Origin: Cyanodermella asteris
Taxonomy: Eukaryota; Ascomycota; Lecanoromycetes; Ostropales; Stictidaceae
Reading direction: 5' to 3'
Assembly: GCA_900618795.1 (NCBI GenBank)
Contig: UYJD01000012.1
Location: forward strand, 1,041,190 to 1,105,189
Length of the DNA stretch: 64,000 nucleotides
Shown here: positions 30,937 through 41,988 of the stretch, one piece after another
Position numbering within the stretch: position 1 is the first letter of the stretch
Layout of the letters: every line of letters begins with the position of its first letter
Position numbers and translations under genes: made by a program
The notes under the pieces: model-generated
The model's input: only the letters and a program-made list of their open reading frames with translations
Told to the model about the DNA's origin: nothing
The model's database searches: none

Positions 30937-31902
30937 TCAGGAAGCTGGAGCAGAAAGCTCATGGCGCCTCAAATCCATTTGTCGAATGGGAACCGTGTCG
31001 TAGATGCTGGGCACATCCGACGAGAAGACTTTCCCATAGCAATCGTCCAGCCGCAAGGTCGAACTCCACAGCACTTTCTTGCCAGCCGAAACCGACTCTC
31101 TTTCAAGCCTCTGCAGCAGCGGCGAGTCCCTCCCAACCGATGGCCAACTGTCAAACGCGATGCTCTCAAGCTTGGGCATACGTCTGAAGATGTCTTTCAA
31201 CAGCTCCCCACAGAAATTGGTGTAAAAGTCCTTGCTCTTGCGAAAGCCGACAAAACTTGGGTGTTCGGGGTCGCACTGGACGAAGATGTCTAGTCGTCTG
31301 ACGGCAGTCAAGTCCTCCAATCCGACCTTGTCTTCGAGTTGCCAGCATGGTGGGATTTTGCCCCAATGTGGCCCCAGACGCAGCTCGAGCCTTGTGACGT
31401 AGCCTCGGTTCCGCGAGGTGAAATGTTGTATCAAGGGCTTGGTACGTTTCTTGAAGAGTTGTCCGTCTAGCGGAAGTAGTCTGAAGATGTTTCCACCATA
31501 GAAGGCTTCGCATGCTTCGTGATACCATCGCTTGGACACGGGCATCATGCCTAGACGTCGTACGGCATTCACATTCAGATCCACCACATCATTGTAGCGC
31601 ATCACGTAAAGCAGTATCTTCCGACGGAGTTCGTAGGGGAGCTCGAAGAATGGAAAAGGCTGTCGCATATTCTCTTCTTCCTCATCCTCCTCTTCATCTG
31701 AATACGCTTCCGACTCATTTTGGGGAGTTGCGAGGCCAGAAGATCGCGAGGCAAGACCGTTCTGCGGCGTCTGGAATCCGGAAGCGGGTGTCCGTGTACC
31801 TGAAGGTGATGCCACCCCGAAAGCGCGCTGTCGAAATCCACGATTCTTCTGGCGTGTTTTTTTCACTGCCAGCTTCGACAGACGGGCGGAAATTGAGTCC
31901 AT
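30937..31902 (-). CDS. F-box-domain protein, 321 residues
   Basis: The N-terminus (1-80) is basic, then disordered with repeated PQN/GLA(S/T) units and an acidic run (YSDEEEDEEEENM). An F-box-like motif follows: FPFFELPYELRRKILLYVMRYNDVVDL (residues ~82-110), with the typical LPxEL(R)xxI core and a downstream ALxxVSKRWYHEACEAFY-type helix. The remaining 200 residues resemble the degenerate repeats of fungal F-box proteins (ALEDLTAVRRLDIFVQCDP..., MPKLESIAFDSW). Such proteins select substrates for SCF ubiquitin ligases; the substrate cannot be inferred. It is divergent from TIM50 with a 0.6 kb shared promoter region. Confidence 0.7.
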   Translation of the reverse strand: MDSISARLSKLAVKKTRQKNRGFRQRAFGVASPSGTRTPASGFQTPQNGLASRSSGLATPQNESEAYSDEEEDEEEENMRQPFPFFELPYELRRKILLYVMRYNDVVDLNVNAVRRLGMMPVSKRWYHEACEAFYGGNIFRLLPLDGQLFKKRTKPLIQHFTSRNRGYVTRLELRLGPHWGKIPPCWQLEDKVGLEDLTAVRRLDIFVQCDPEHPSFVGFRKSKDFYTNFCGELLKDIFRRMPKLESIAFDSWPSVGRDSPLLQRLERESVSAGKKVLWSSTLRLDDCYGKVFSSDVPSIYDTVPIRQMDLRRHELSAPAS

Positions 31903-32494
31903 GGCGTTGGTGGCGGACTAGCAGAGGGGTCAAGGCAACGTGTGGGATGTGGAGCTGGATCTAGGACAAACGAGTAGCGACAAGAGCAGGATTGATTGTG
32001 GTAGAGTACGTTATGAATATGGTATGGTTCAGGCTGACTTCACCCGACCGTCCGCTTGGATGCACTCATGGCCAGGGTCTGGTCAGGGCGTGTGTGTGTG
32101 TGTTCTGCATCCACGGGGCAATAGAGCGTACTGATCTGACAGCTCTTGCTCTTGGGAGACTACAGGTCAATCTCTCCGGTTAATATCAACGTCGAGGCAA
32201 TTGCAGCACGAATGTCGCTGTCTCCACGCCTAAACTTCGTCCGGTTGAACTTTCATGGTTATGCAGCAGCAAGAGAGGAGAAAGCGGAGTCGACGAATTT
32301 AAGGCTGTCGCGTGCGGAGCTCGGACCTCGACTTCGGCGCGGCGCAAATCTGTCTCCGCCGGGCAGAAGCCGGTCTGCTGTCATGCACAGGAAGTCAACT
32401 CCGAACATCTCTTGAGCTCATCTTTTTGTCTCCTCTCCGTGCACTGCTGGCCTGCCCATCACGTTCGTTATAGCTGCCGCCACCCCCATTGACC
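31903..32494. other. Shared promoter region, F-box gene and TIM50
   Basis: 592 bp between divergent start codons. It contains a short TG dinucleotide run at 32090-32103 and a C/T-rich leader before TIM50. No gene seen. Confidence 0.5.
32090..32103. repeat. Short (TG)n microsatellite
   Basis: Seven TG units within GGGCG-(TG)n-TTCTGC, in the intergenic region before TIM50. A minor feature, possibly polymorphic. Confidence 0.8.
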
Positions 32495-34258
32495 ATGTTG
32501 GGCGCAAAGCTCCCCGTCGTCGCGCGAAGCTCCGCATTTTCTTCACGAGTTGTGCAGGCGCGACTTCAGTCTCGGATCCTAAGCCGATCGTGCAGTCAAT
32601 GCAGGAGTGTAAAAGACTGGAAAGAGCTGCATGGCGCGTGGTCGAGGTATCGACCTGAGAGACAGCCTCGGATAAGCACATTCGCAACTTCATCCCAGCT
32701 CAGCAAAAAGAAGTCCTCGTCACGAGATGTGAACCCACAAGATCCTGCCTTCACGGGCAAGCAAGATGGCTCTGCGAACACAGAACCCACACAACAGCCC
32801 GGACCTGGTAAACCGAAAGGTCAGCACACGACAGATGATATACCAGAGGTGCCCAATGAGCTTAAGGACGAAGGTGGCGACCCGAGCAAGAACACTGAGC
32901 CCGAGGAACCGTTAGGTCCACTTCCCGATTTGTCTAAGGGCATTCCATCAACATTCGCACAAGAGCTCGAGGCTGCAGAACGAGCCAGACAAGGCGAAGT
33001 CGAGGAAAGTGGAGCCGCTGGTGAAGCTGGTGCTGCTACAGGTTCGGCTCGAGGAGGCGAAAGATCAAGGGCTGCCACGGACTTTGAAACATCGCAGGAT
33101 AAGCAGCGAAAGAGGGTGGCCCGATTTATGCTGCTCGCGGGTGTGCTTGGTGGCGCAGGGTTTGTGCTATACCAGGGTCGTGACTGGGGAACAGAGGAGG
33201 AGGCCGTCCGACATGCTGCCGATGCGCCCTCTGGGTGGTCGCCCTCGGTTGTCTACAACCGTATGGTCGCGAGGTGGAGCAAGACTGTGGAGTACTATAA
33301 CGAGCCGGCGTTCGAGAAGCTGTTGCCCGACCCTGATCCCGCATGGGCAAGAGAATATACATTGGTTCTGAGTCTCGAGGACTTATTGATCCACCAGGAA
33401 TGGTCGCGGGAGCACGGCTGGCGATTGGCAAAGAGACCTGGTGTCGACTATTTCCTTCGCTATCTCAGCCAGTACTACGAGCTCGTCATCTTTACCAGCA
33501 TTCCCAGCATGTCCGCTGACCCCATCATTCGCAAACTCGACCCTTACCGCATCATCATGTGGCCCCTTTTCCGTGAGGCGACCAAATATAAGAACGGCGA
33601 GTACATCAAGGTATGCTACGATCCGTGTGAGAGATGAGGTGTGTGCTGACAATAGTAGGATCTTTCATTCCTCAATCGTGATCTTTCAAAGACTGTCCTA
33701 ATTGACACCGACCCTGCCCACGCACGGGAACAACCCGAAAATGCGATCATCCTGCCTAAGTGGAAGGGTGACCCCAAGGACCGAGACCTTGTCGCGCTCA
33801 TCCCCTTCCTGGAATACGTCGCAGCGCTCCAGCACCCAGATCTGCGAAAAGCGATCAAATCGTTCGAAGGCAAACACATACCAACAGAGTTTGCCGCCCG
33901 TGAGCAAACTGCCCGCGAGAAGTTCCTTGCCGAAGAAGCTGCGAAACGAGGAGGCAGAAAGTCCGGTGGCATCGGCGGCCTGACCAGCGCATTTGGGATG
34001 AGTGCCGGCGGCCAACGCCCGGATGGCTTCGAGGGCGTCACAGAGGGACTTCGCAAAGGAAAGATGCTCCACGACCAGATCAGAGAAAGAGGTCAAATGG
34101 CGTATGCGGAGCTCGAGAAGCAGATCAGAGAAAATGGCGAGAAATGGCTGAAGGAGATGGCCGAGGAAGAAAAGAAGGCCAGCGAAGAGTACATGAAGAA
34201 CATGACCAGCAGCATGACTGGCTTCTTCGGCAACAAGGACAACGAACAAAAGAAGTGA
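32495..34258 (+). CDS. TIM50: Mitochondrial inner-membrane translocase subunit Tim50
   Basis: Exons 32495-33610 and 33659-34258 (48-nt intron, GTATGC...AATAGTAG) encode 571 residues. Residues 1-60 are Arg/Ser-rich without acidic residues, a mitochondrial presequence. A long disordered Pro/Glu/Gly linker follows. The single membrane helix is at ~211-228 (FMLLAGVLGGAGFVLYQG). The intermembrane-space domain is FCP1-like: YTLVLSLEDLLIHQEWSREHGWRLAKRPGVDYFL, YYELVIFTSIPSMSADPIIRKLDP, DLSFLNRDLSKTVLIDTDP. The phosphatase DxDx(T/V) nucleophile is replaced by SLEDL, as in yeast Tim50, so it is a receptor and not an enzyme. It hands presequence proteins from TOM to TIM23. The Lys/Glu-rich helical C-terminus (YMKNMTSSMTGFFG) is fungal-type. 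Confidence 0.95.
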
Positions 34259-34795
34259 CCTATGGGACGATGGAAGATATATGGGCGCGAACGCAGGAAA
34301 GCAAGAGAGAAAGCAGGAGAAGCGAGGCGCGCAGGCCATGAACTCGATCGAAAAGGACGAGGAACGCCACTGGTTGGACGAGCGTGGATTGACGTGAGTT
34401 CTCCAACCCAAGATAGAATCTTCACTTCTCTGTTGTCTTTTGATGCCATGTGAGGAGAAGGGAGTTTCAGGATGTCGTTGCATAGACCGGCCGGTCAAGT
34501 CGAATGTACAATATATAGCTGATGATGTATGAAAGCACAGCTCACCTCGCTCAAACATTTGCGAAGCTCTTTGATCAGGTTCAAGCCATTTGAATTTCCC
34601 TGCACTGAGTCTATCGCATTCCTGACCGGCCTCACAACCGATGAAAGGGCATATTCGTTGTCTCTTCCTCTAATCTTGTCTTTTCTCTTTTCTCCCTCTA
34701 GTATTCCAGAGTCTAGCCGTCTCTTCTATCCGCCATCTATCAGGATCCCCCGCCCGCAGATCTAGTAGTAACTCTATCAACAAGTTTGCCTTCAA

Positions 34796-35955
34796 TCAAT
34801 TTTCGTTTTCCCATCCCCACACCGCCCACACGTGCTCCCTCTTCTCCCCCCGATCCCCATGCTCATCATATCCCCAGTGCGTACCACTGGCCGCTTTACA
34901 CAATCCTCTCTCCTTCAAACACCGTTCAAGGTCCTCGCGCTCCTTCTCGTAGCCTTTTCGAACTGGCAGCTCGAGGACGAAGCGTGCTTCCGCGGAACGA
35001 GTCAGGTAGGCGGCAACGGTGTTTGCGAGCCAGGCGGGGTGCTCGGGACTATAGATCGAGTCGGCGGCGAGGATGATGGGGTAGGTGGGTGAATGATAGG
35101 CGTTCTTGACGGCGTTGACGGCGTTGACGGTGCTGATGGTGCTCCAATCGAGTGGAAAGCTGCGGATGTGAGAGGGGCCGTGAGTCGCAGCGAGTGGTGG
35201 AGCATTAGTTTCAATATTTTTCCTGTGCCATGTCAGCATACGACACGATGCTACCAGTATCTGTAGACCCGCAAAATCATCAACGCTTGATCAATGTCAC
35301 TTACTGCAGATTGTCTAACACCGGACCCGCCAAGTCAGTCAAGTCAACGTCGACCCACCAAATGGCGCTCGCAGCCAGTCCAACAAGACCCGTCCCAGCA
35401 CCCAGCTCCAGCACCGTCATCCTGGGAATCGTGCTCGCAGGCCCACCCACAGCACGCACTGCAGACCGCAGAACCAGCCCCGGGACATGACATGCAAGAT
35501 TCTGCAGTGCGGTGGCCAGTAGATACGCCGACCCCCAGGTTTTGGTCCCAAGATTATCATTCGTCACAGCCGGCTCGTTGAGGGTGATGAGAACATCCAC
35601 ATCGCCATTCGTATCCACGGATGTGTTGTCGTCATGCTTGCATGAAATGCGTACCTCACGCTGCAGCGAAGACTGACCCATGGATCCCGCGCGTTCAGCC
35701 AGTCGCCGGGACGCAGATTCCCAGACTGCTTCTCGCGCGGCGTTGGAGGGTAACCATTTGAGGGGTGATGAGATTAGGGTTGTGAGCCAGGGAGTGACGT
35801 TTCCTTGGATCGGAGGTGAATTGGAGGTGGAGTCTGAGGACGGAGAGGTGTGGCCGGAGAAGTCGATGGGTTTGAGCTTGAGGTGGTCGAGGAGGGAGAG
35901 GATGGTTTCAGAGGAGGGGTTGGTGGATGGATGGGGGAGGTCGAGAACTAGATGG
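34796..35955 (-). CDS. Family-16 (METTL21-type) protein methyltransferase, Rrg1/Efm2-like; N-terminus unresolved
   Basis: Two exons are secure: 35955-35305 and 35222-34796, over an 82-nt intron (GTAAGT...TGCTGAC...GCACAG). The join reads VLDNLQ-KNIETNAPP. The SAM motif I is MTVLELGAGTGLVG, with the family signature LNEPAVTNDNLGTKTWGSAYLLA before it and LAADSIYSPEHPAW (post-II/DxxY-type) after. The end is HVWAVWGWENEN. The family methylates lysines on proteins such as elongation factors; S. pombe Rrg1 and yeast Efm2 are nearest in layout. Exon 2 begins in mid-codon at 35955 after a good branch point (GCTAAC) and CCCCCAG acceptor. At least one upstream exon therefore exists; a donor at GCC-GTGAGC near 36187 is a candidate, but I could not fix the start. 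Confidence 0.8.
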
Positions 35956-36299
35956 CTGGGGGTTTGTTAGCTTGGGAAACCCTTCTCAATGGTAAAGTGA
36001 ACAAAGGCATGGAAGTGGATGACTAGCTATGCGATTCTGATGGACAGGTAGAAGATGTTCAGATGACTCGAGTCCCTCGTCATGGTCGCCAGATAGGTAA
36101 GTACGGGCAGGAGTAAGCTTCAGCCCATCTTCCAAAGGCCGAACAATTCCGGGCCACCTTGTTTCAGCACAATGTTTGACGCTCACGGCGACGCCGAGCA
36201 AGGAGGTGAGTTTGGAAATTCGGTCAATGAGACTAGCAGAACCGATTGAGGGAGGTCGATGTCGTGTTTGGCACTATGGCGTCGACGTGCATATGTTCA

Positions 36300-38604
36300 C
36301 GTGCATATTTGTGGGACGGCTGTAAGGTACGGGTGGCGGGAGATGCATGTCCAACCCTCAGGTCGCGAGGTCGACCAAACCAGCCGAAAAGGACGACCAC
36401 ACGGCTCAGAACGAACACCCTCAGTTTCGAAAGTGACATGTGAGGTGTCAGATTGCTGAAATCTCGTATTCGTCACCATCATCCAGGGTTCTGGCAGCGA
36501 TATGCTTCGTGGAATCGCATCTCTCCAATTCAGAACCATGGATATGGGCAGATAAAAGCCACATTCCCTCAGACCGTCAATGCCCTTTTGCGAGGGACGG
36601 CAGAGTGCAATGCTGTTATTGGCATGATGCCTGCGTGACAATTGCACCTCCCTTACAGCCTTGTGTGGCATTGGCGAGGTGGGACGAAGAGAAGTATGGA
36701 AACGCATTGGGGAGATTTGGTGTCTCACCTGCTTAGTCAAATACAGACGAGCACAGAGCTGAAGACTGACCATGCAGGGGAGCCTCGAAGGGCATGGCCA
36801 TGCAGTCTACAGTACAGTAGAGAGAACTCTGTGCCGTCTTTTGGAGAGGGACGAAGATGGCTGGAGAGGCCCCAATGCAGCCAAGACGAGGAAAATAGCA
36901 GGGAGCGACAGTCAACGGCCGGGATCAGACGCAGCGAATCGCAGCTAAATTGAAGCCACGAGCGGGAGCTGGATGCTCGATGCTCGATGCTCGATGCTGC
37001 CGGAGTGTTTAGCAGCTTTTCTCCCCCGATGAGATAGAGGACTGGAGATGGTTAGTCGGCCCTAAGAATAGCTTTTTCTTCGCTCAGAGGCGTTATTCTT
37101 CGGTCGTCGGCCCACGAAATCTACCACCCAATGCACCTATCGGCTGCTTATCGATCCTGCATCTGACTTTTCTGACCGCTGGCGAGCCGAACCTTCGCAA
37201 GCCGCTCCTCGAATGGCTTCAAGCTTGATCGTCTGCAGCACTCTCTACTAGTATGCACTGCATACTTTTCGCGGCTCTCCACTCTGCCGCAAGCACCCAG
37301 ATAGCCAGACTTTGCATCATATCGACATCTGACTCGCGGTCGATGTCCGAAGCGCTGCGTCGTCGTGCCAGGGTCAGCACTCTTCCATCCAACAAGTACA
37401 CCAAGAACACCTGAATCCCGGTTCTTCCGCAGCGCAAGGCGGCCTAACGGAAGTATCTGTAGCGACACGGATCACCTGGAACTCTGCGCATGTATATACG
37501 CGCGGATTGATGAGCTGAGGAGACCACTTGTCCAGACACGTTCCTGCATAGCTCTACCGACAGTTGTTTGCGTACTTCGACATGGACCTATGGAGGTAGG
37601 TTGTAAGGTCGTCAGACAAGTACGTGCGCATCGACGTCTGCTAGCCCGCCTTGGGCACGCTTGGCCCACGGAGCCGGCCATCGTAAACGAGCTTGCTTGC
37701 TTGCGTGCTTCTTTTTCTATTCTATTCATCCCTGCCAGTCGCCTTCGCCGTCTTCAAAACTGTCATTGCGGTTTCACCCCAGACTGCTCTACTGGTACAA
37801 CGTTCTCGTCTGCTCCCGAATGGTGTCGTTGAGTCCTCGCTTCATCTCCCTACCAGCCTCCATCCCAGCAACTGTCTCAAAGTTCAGCCCGTTGCCTGGC
37901 ATAGGTATATCGTCGTGGGCCTGTCTCTCCATTCTCGTCCCCTCTCCGACACTCAGACACTCAGCCCTCCTCTTCCAGCGCGTCGGTCAGGTCGACATCC
38001 CGGTCCTTGCATATGCGTCGGTAGCACCGCTCCGCCGACTTCCAACGAGTTGAGCCACGACGCCGCCCGCTGCTGATCTCTCATTCTCTTCCGATCTCAC
38101 TCTCACCCTTGCTTCCACCCGACACCGTCGCAGCTCTGCGCATGCCCCGCTCGCTGTCAAGTTGATGTCCTCATCATCAGCCTCTCTGCTGTGCCACTGC
38201 AACTCGTGGCGCATTCAATTGGTTCGCGATCAATATCTTCTGACCATCAGCAAGGAACACCCGACAACATTCTCGAGCTACAACACGAGACGATTTCGTC
38301 CCAGCTGAGCATCCCGGACAGGATCCAAGCTACCATCCAGCATCTGCTTTCGTCGCAACCTGGCCTGAGGTCTCGGTTCGCTACCAGAACGCATATCTGG
38401 TATATCGGACACATCCCTGTGTGAGGCATATTTGAGGTTTCATAGCTCGAGCGCTCGAACCGCGAGCAGCGGAATAATACAGCCCAGGCGGCCCATGCTC
38501 AGCTATCCCTGAACTGGCGTGCAACGCCCTCGAGTCAAAGGGTGAACCCTCGCTTCGCGTGCTCACACCACGCACTACTCGTGCAGTCATTCCATTCACT
38601 CAAA
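36300..38604. other. Large spacer with long 5' leader of the 38605 gene
   Basis: About 2.3 kb. The left part should hold the methyltransferase promoter. From ~37,600 on, the plus strand is C/T-rich (TCTCCC, TCTTCC, CATCTC) like a long untranslated leader. Frames of up to 158 codons lack domains. A 7-nt tandem repeat lies at 36972-36998. Confidence 0.45.
36972..36998. repeat. Heptanucleotide tandem repeat (GATGCTC)
   Basis: Nearly four perfect copies of the 7-mer GATGCTC in non-coding DNA, flanked by GGAGCTG and GCCGGAG. Unit length and purity suggest recent slippage. Confidence 0.9.
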
Positions 38605-41600
38605 ATGGCGTCAACCGGGGCGCTCCCGCGTCACCATGCTCAGACGCAGGCGCCGCATCCACAACTTGCGGCTCCGCAGCCCCAGTTTTATACATCAACG
38701 TCTGATCGAGCACGTTCTAAAAGTTGGGAGCATCGCTCTCCTTCACGCTCGATTGCGCTAGCTCCGGCAGATATGGGTGCCAAGGTCTCAAAGCCCGTTC
38801 TCAAGGTCGGCACATCCTCGATACCTACCAATCAGCCAACTCCAAACTCCGCTACATCCTCACAACCCACCCCAACCACCCCTCTACAAACGGTCTACGG
38901 ATCTCATCGACGAGGCAAGCTTCCTTCGGCAACGACCGACAACTCGTCCATCTGTCGCTCGCCAACTTGGTCCCCTCGGGGCTCACTGGCAGCACGCACT
39001 CAAGCTGACAGGGACCGTCGTGACAAGGAGCGGGCGTTGCGCAAGGAGGCCGAAGAAGCAAAAAAGCGATTGAAGGAATTCAAGGATTCGGGTCGGCGCA
39101 AGACCGATTCTGCGCCATCTTCGTCCTCGGCTTCTGTGACCACGGCCGAACCCAGCACGGCAGGTAAGCTGCAAAAGAAGCCTGGAAAACGTCTTTCCAA
39201 ACAGCCCCCGCCTGCCGCAATGGACACCCAAAGAATGCCAGCAGCGTTGCGCCCAGACCGATCGAAGCCAGAGAAGGCCGCTTCAGAAGATCAGGCCAAG
39301 ACAGAGCGTCGCTCAAGATCAGGCTCGTTGTCGTCGATGCTCCACCTTGTTACCGGCAGGTCGAGGTCGTCGTCGCGAACCCGTTCATCGAGTCAGCGAA
39401 ATAGCATTACAGACGATGACCAGCCGTACATGTCCGATGCCAGCACACGGAGCCGATCCTCGTTCATTGGCGGTGTCAAATTGCGACAGCAGCAAAAAGA
39501 GGAGGTCGAGCTCCCAATATCAGCCGGGCCCAAATCTCCCCTGATCGAGAGCAATATGCGATCCAACAATGGTAGCTTCACAACCGATATACAAGCACAG
39601 TTTGACAAGATTGCCGGCCGTCCATCCCAGGATACGAAGCCCCTTCCCGGAAAGCCCACGAACGACGATTCTGCTCCAGTCGTCGGTGATCGAACTTCGA
39701 GTCGCGGAAAGACGGAGGAGGTGGCAATCCAAGAGACCAATGCAAATACGGGCCGTCGTCGTTTACAGAAACTCGATACCGAGCCGAAGGGGCAGCCAGG
39801 TTCATCAGCCAAAGCCCAGTCGTCTCCTATGAAAGCAGAAGAGAGTAAGCGCCGACAGAGCATAACTGAACAATTCCGGTTGAGTGGCGAGGCAAGTCTA
39901 AACCGTATGCAAAATCTTGTGACGCCACTGAGGAGTGCAATGAAGGGTAGCAGAGAGATTGCCAAAGGAGGAAAGTCGCAATCCATGTCAGCTTTCTCAA
40001 ATTTAAAGCAAGGCCAAGCACAAGCGAAAGAAGAACCTCGACAAACAAGCTCAAATGTGAATTATGTTTATCGTGCACGGCTGCACTCTCAGAGTCGGTC
40101 AATGGCGGGTTGGCATGATGAAATGGCAGTCAAGGAGGCTAATGAGCTAGCGGCGGCACAGGCCGCTGCTGAGGCTCAAGCTCGACCAACCGCTACCGAC
40201 GCTGCACAGGCATCGAACTCTGGCCCGCATATGCCTCCGAATCCCGAGCGGTCCACGGATGACTCGGCGACCCCAGGGCCATCTGCCATCAAGGTCACTG
40301 GTGAGCCGGTAATTGACCCTCGACCTGGACCGCATCATCTGCTTGCCCCTGGGATTACGGAAAGAGTAATCTGGCGGCAGCCCATAAAAGCCAACAAGGT
40401 TGCTGCAACTGAGCGTGTCGGGCAAGCTGACGACGAGAAACCAAGGCTCCGGTCTGATGTCGACAAACTACCATCGCAGAGCAGAGGTCGAACTGTGCCC
40501 GAGATGCATGCACTGCAACCGGCTGTGTCGCCACTCAATGAGGCATCTGCGAATGCGCAGAAATTGCCATCGCCCACATCTCCGTTGTCGTCCGATGACG
40601 AGACTCGAGGTCTGCGGCGAGCTCCTGCTGTGATGTCCTGGAAGGCCGAGAAGGAGTCGTCAAAGTCCAAATTCTCACCTGAGCCAATCAAGTCGTCCAC
40701 TATGCCTAAAATTACAGCAAGCACTGCCACGAAGGACGTTGACAGCCAGCACGTACGTCCTGAAGATCACCCTTCGTTGGCAGCCTTGCGTTCGCATCCT
40801 CCAGATACCGAGTCCGTCCGACTTGTGCTTGAGGATCCCATCCATCGACCTTTCTCTATTGTGCCCACCCCTGTTCCTTCACCGGCACCGAATTCCAAGT
40901 CAATGGAATCGCTGAAATCGGCCAAGCCTGTCACTGCGGCATCCAGGTCGGCGAAAGCCAAGAAAGCGGCCTCAAAGGCAATTGATACGATGAAGGAGCG
41001 CCACGCGGAGCAACGACGGAGGGAAAGCGAAGATGATGGTGAAGCTGAGATTGCAACTGCGCCGGTACCTTCTCCACTTCCGTCTCGCCGCCATAGCACT
41101 CCTCCAGTTGAGATCAACGGTTCACAGAGCAAATCGGGTGCAGTCACCTTCCCCTTTCCTGACCGACACGAGCCTCTCGTTAAGCCGAGCTCTCGCCCGG
41201 CAAACGACAGACGCACCTCTGGCAGCAAGGTGACCTTCCACACACCGCCCGAGTCACCGCGCTTTCCGAACGTCACTACCAGCTATGACAGCTATCGTCG
41301 CGGGCCCAACGATCAGGCGTCCGATGTTGACGATGATGTCCAGCTTCCCGTTCCAGCCTCACAGCTCGGCAAACCGAATCCACCATTTGCGAGGGAGGGT
41401 CGCAAGACGCCATCTCCTAATCGCACGCCGAAAGGCGGCAACTCGCCGCAAGTCCAGGCTGGCGCGAGGATAGGCGCTGCAGACGACAGCAAGAAAGGCT
41501 ACGTTTACGTCAATTTTAGCCCGGCTGGAAGCAGCAGCACCCTCAACCTCAGCGACAGCAGCACAGCCAGCCTGCACGGCCGGAGAGTGCCAAAGGGATT

Positions 41601-41988
41601 CGTCATCAAGAACGCCGATGGGGTTGCCATGGACCCAGTAGCAAAGCTGTTCGTCATATGCTGTGGATGTCGGAAGTGGCATGACATACCCAGCAACATC
41701 TACCGAGAGATGGCAAAAGGCCTGAGGAAGGCCGAGAACAAGGAGAAGGCGTCTGATGATGGGAGTGGCAATGCGAAGACTGGCAAGCAGAGGAAGAGTG
41801 GCGTCATCAGTACTATGCAGTGCTGTTGGTGCAATCACGAAATGAGCGTCATGTGCTGTGAAGGCTGGAGCACTTTGTGCTATATGAGTGCTCAGTACCA
41901 TGCTGGTGCGCAAGAAGGCGGAGGAGTGAATGGCACCAAAGCTCCTGCGAAAGTGGAAAAAGAGCAAAGACCTGGTCGATCATCTTGA
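38605..41988 (+). CDS. Large disordered protein with conserved C-terminal Cys domain
   Basis: 1127 residues from MASTGALPRHHAQ. Almost all of it is Ser/Pro/Lys/Arg/Gln-rich and disordered, with RS-like runs (RSRSSSRTRSSSQRNS), a short helical segment (KERALRKEAEEAKKRLKEF) and many SP/TP sites suggesting heavy phosphorylation. The only folded part is at the end: AKLFVICCGCRKWHDIPSNIY ... TMQCCWCNHEMSVMCCEGWSTLCYMS, a CxxC/CxxC zinc-binding-like module. I know this domain as a conserved feature of uncharacterised filamentous-fungal proteins and cannot give a function. The next in-frame Met (38773) begins MGAKVSKPVLK, an N-myristoylation-like start (Gly2, Ser6), so the true N-terminus may be there with membrane attachment. 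Confidence 0.8.
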   Translation: MASTGALPRHHAQTQAPHPQLAAPQPQFYTSTSDRARSKSWEHRSPSRSIALAPADMGAKVSKPVLKVGTSSIPTNQPTPNSATSSQPTPTTPLQTVYGSHRRGKLPSATTDNSSICRSPTWSPRGSLAARTQADRDRRDKERALRKEAEEAKKRLKEFKDSGRRKTDSAPSSSSASVTTAEPSTAGKLQKKPGKRLSKQPPPAAMDTQRMPAALRPDRSKPEKAASEDQAKTERRSRSGSLSSMLHLVTGRSRSSSRTRSSSQRNSITDDDQPYMSDASTRSRSSFIGGVKLRQQQKEEVELPISAGPKSPLIESNMRSNNGSFTTDIQAQFDKIAGRPSQDTKPLPGKPTNDDSAPVVGDRTSSRGKTEEVAIQETNANTGRRRLQKLDTEPKGQPGSSAKAQSSPMKAEESKRRQSITEQFRLSGEASLNRMQNLVTPLRSAMKGSREIAKGGKSQSMSAFSNLKQGQAQAKEEPRQTSSNVNYVYRARLHSQSRSMAGWHDEMAVKEANELAAAQAAAEAQARPTATDAAQASNSGPHMPPNPERSTDDSATPGPSAIKVTGEPVIDPRPGPHHLLAPGITERVIWRQPIKANKVAATERVGQADDEKPRLRSDVDKLPSQSRGRTVPEMHALQPAVSPLNEASANAQKLPSPTSPLSSDDETRGLRRAPAVMSWKAEKESSKSKFSPEPIKSSTMPKITASTATKDVDSQHVRPEDHPSLAALRSHPPDTESVRLVLEDPIHRPFSIVPTPVPSPAPNSKSMESLKSAKPVTAASRSAKAKKAASKAIDTMKERHAEQRRRESEDDGEAEIATAPVPSPLPSRRHSTPPVEINGSQSKSGAVTFPFPDRHEPLVKPSSRPANDRRTSGSKVTFHTPPESPRFPNVTTSYDSYRRGPNDQASDVDDDVQLPVPASQLGKPNPPFAREGRKTPSPNRTPKGGNSPQVQAGARIGAADDSKKGYVYVNFSPAGSSSTLNLSDSSTASLHGRRVPKGFVIKNADGVAMDPVAKLFVICCGCRKWHDIPSNIYREMAKGLRKAENKEKASDDGSGNAKTGKQRKSGVISTMQCCWCNHEMSVMCCEGWSTLCYMSAQYHAGAQEGGGVNGTKAPAKVEKEQRPGRSS

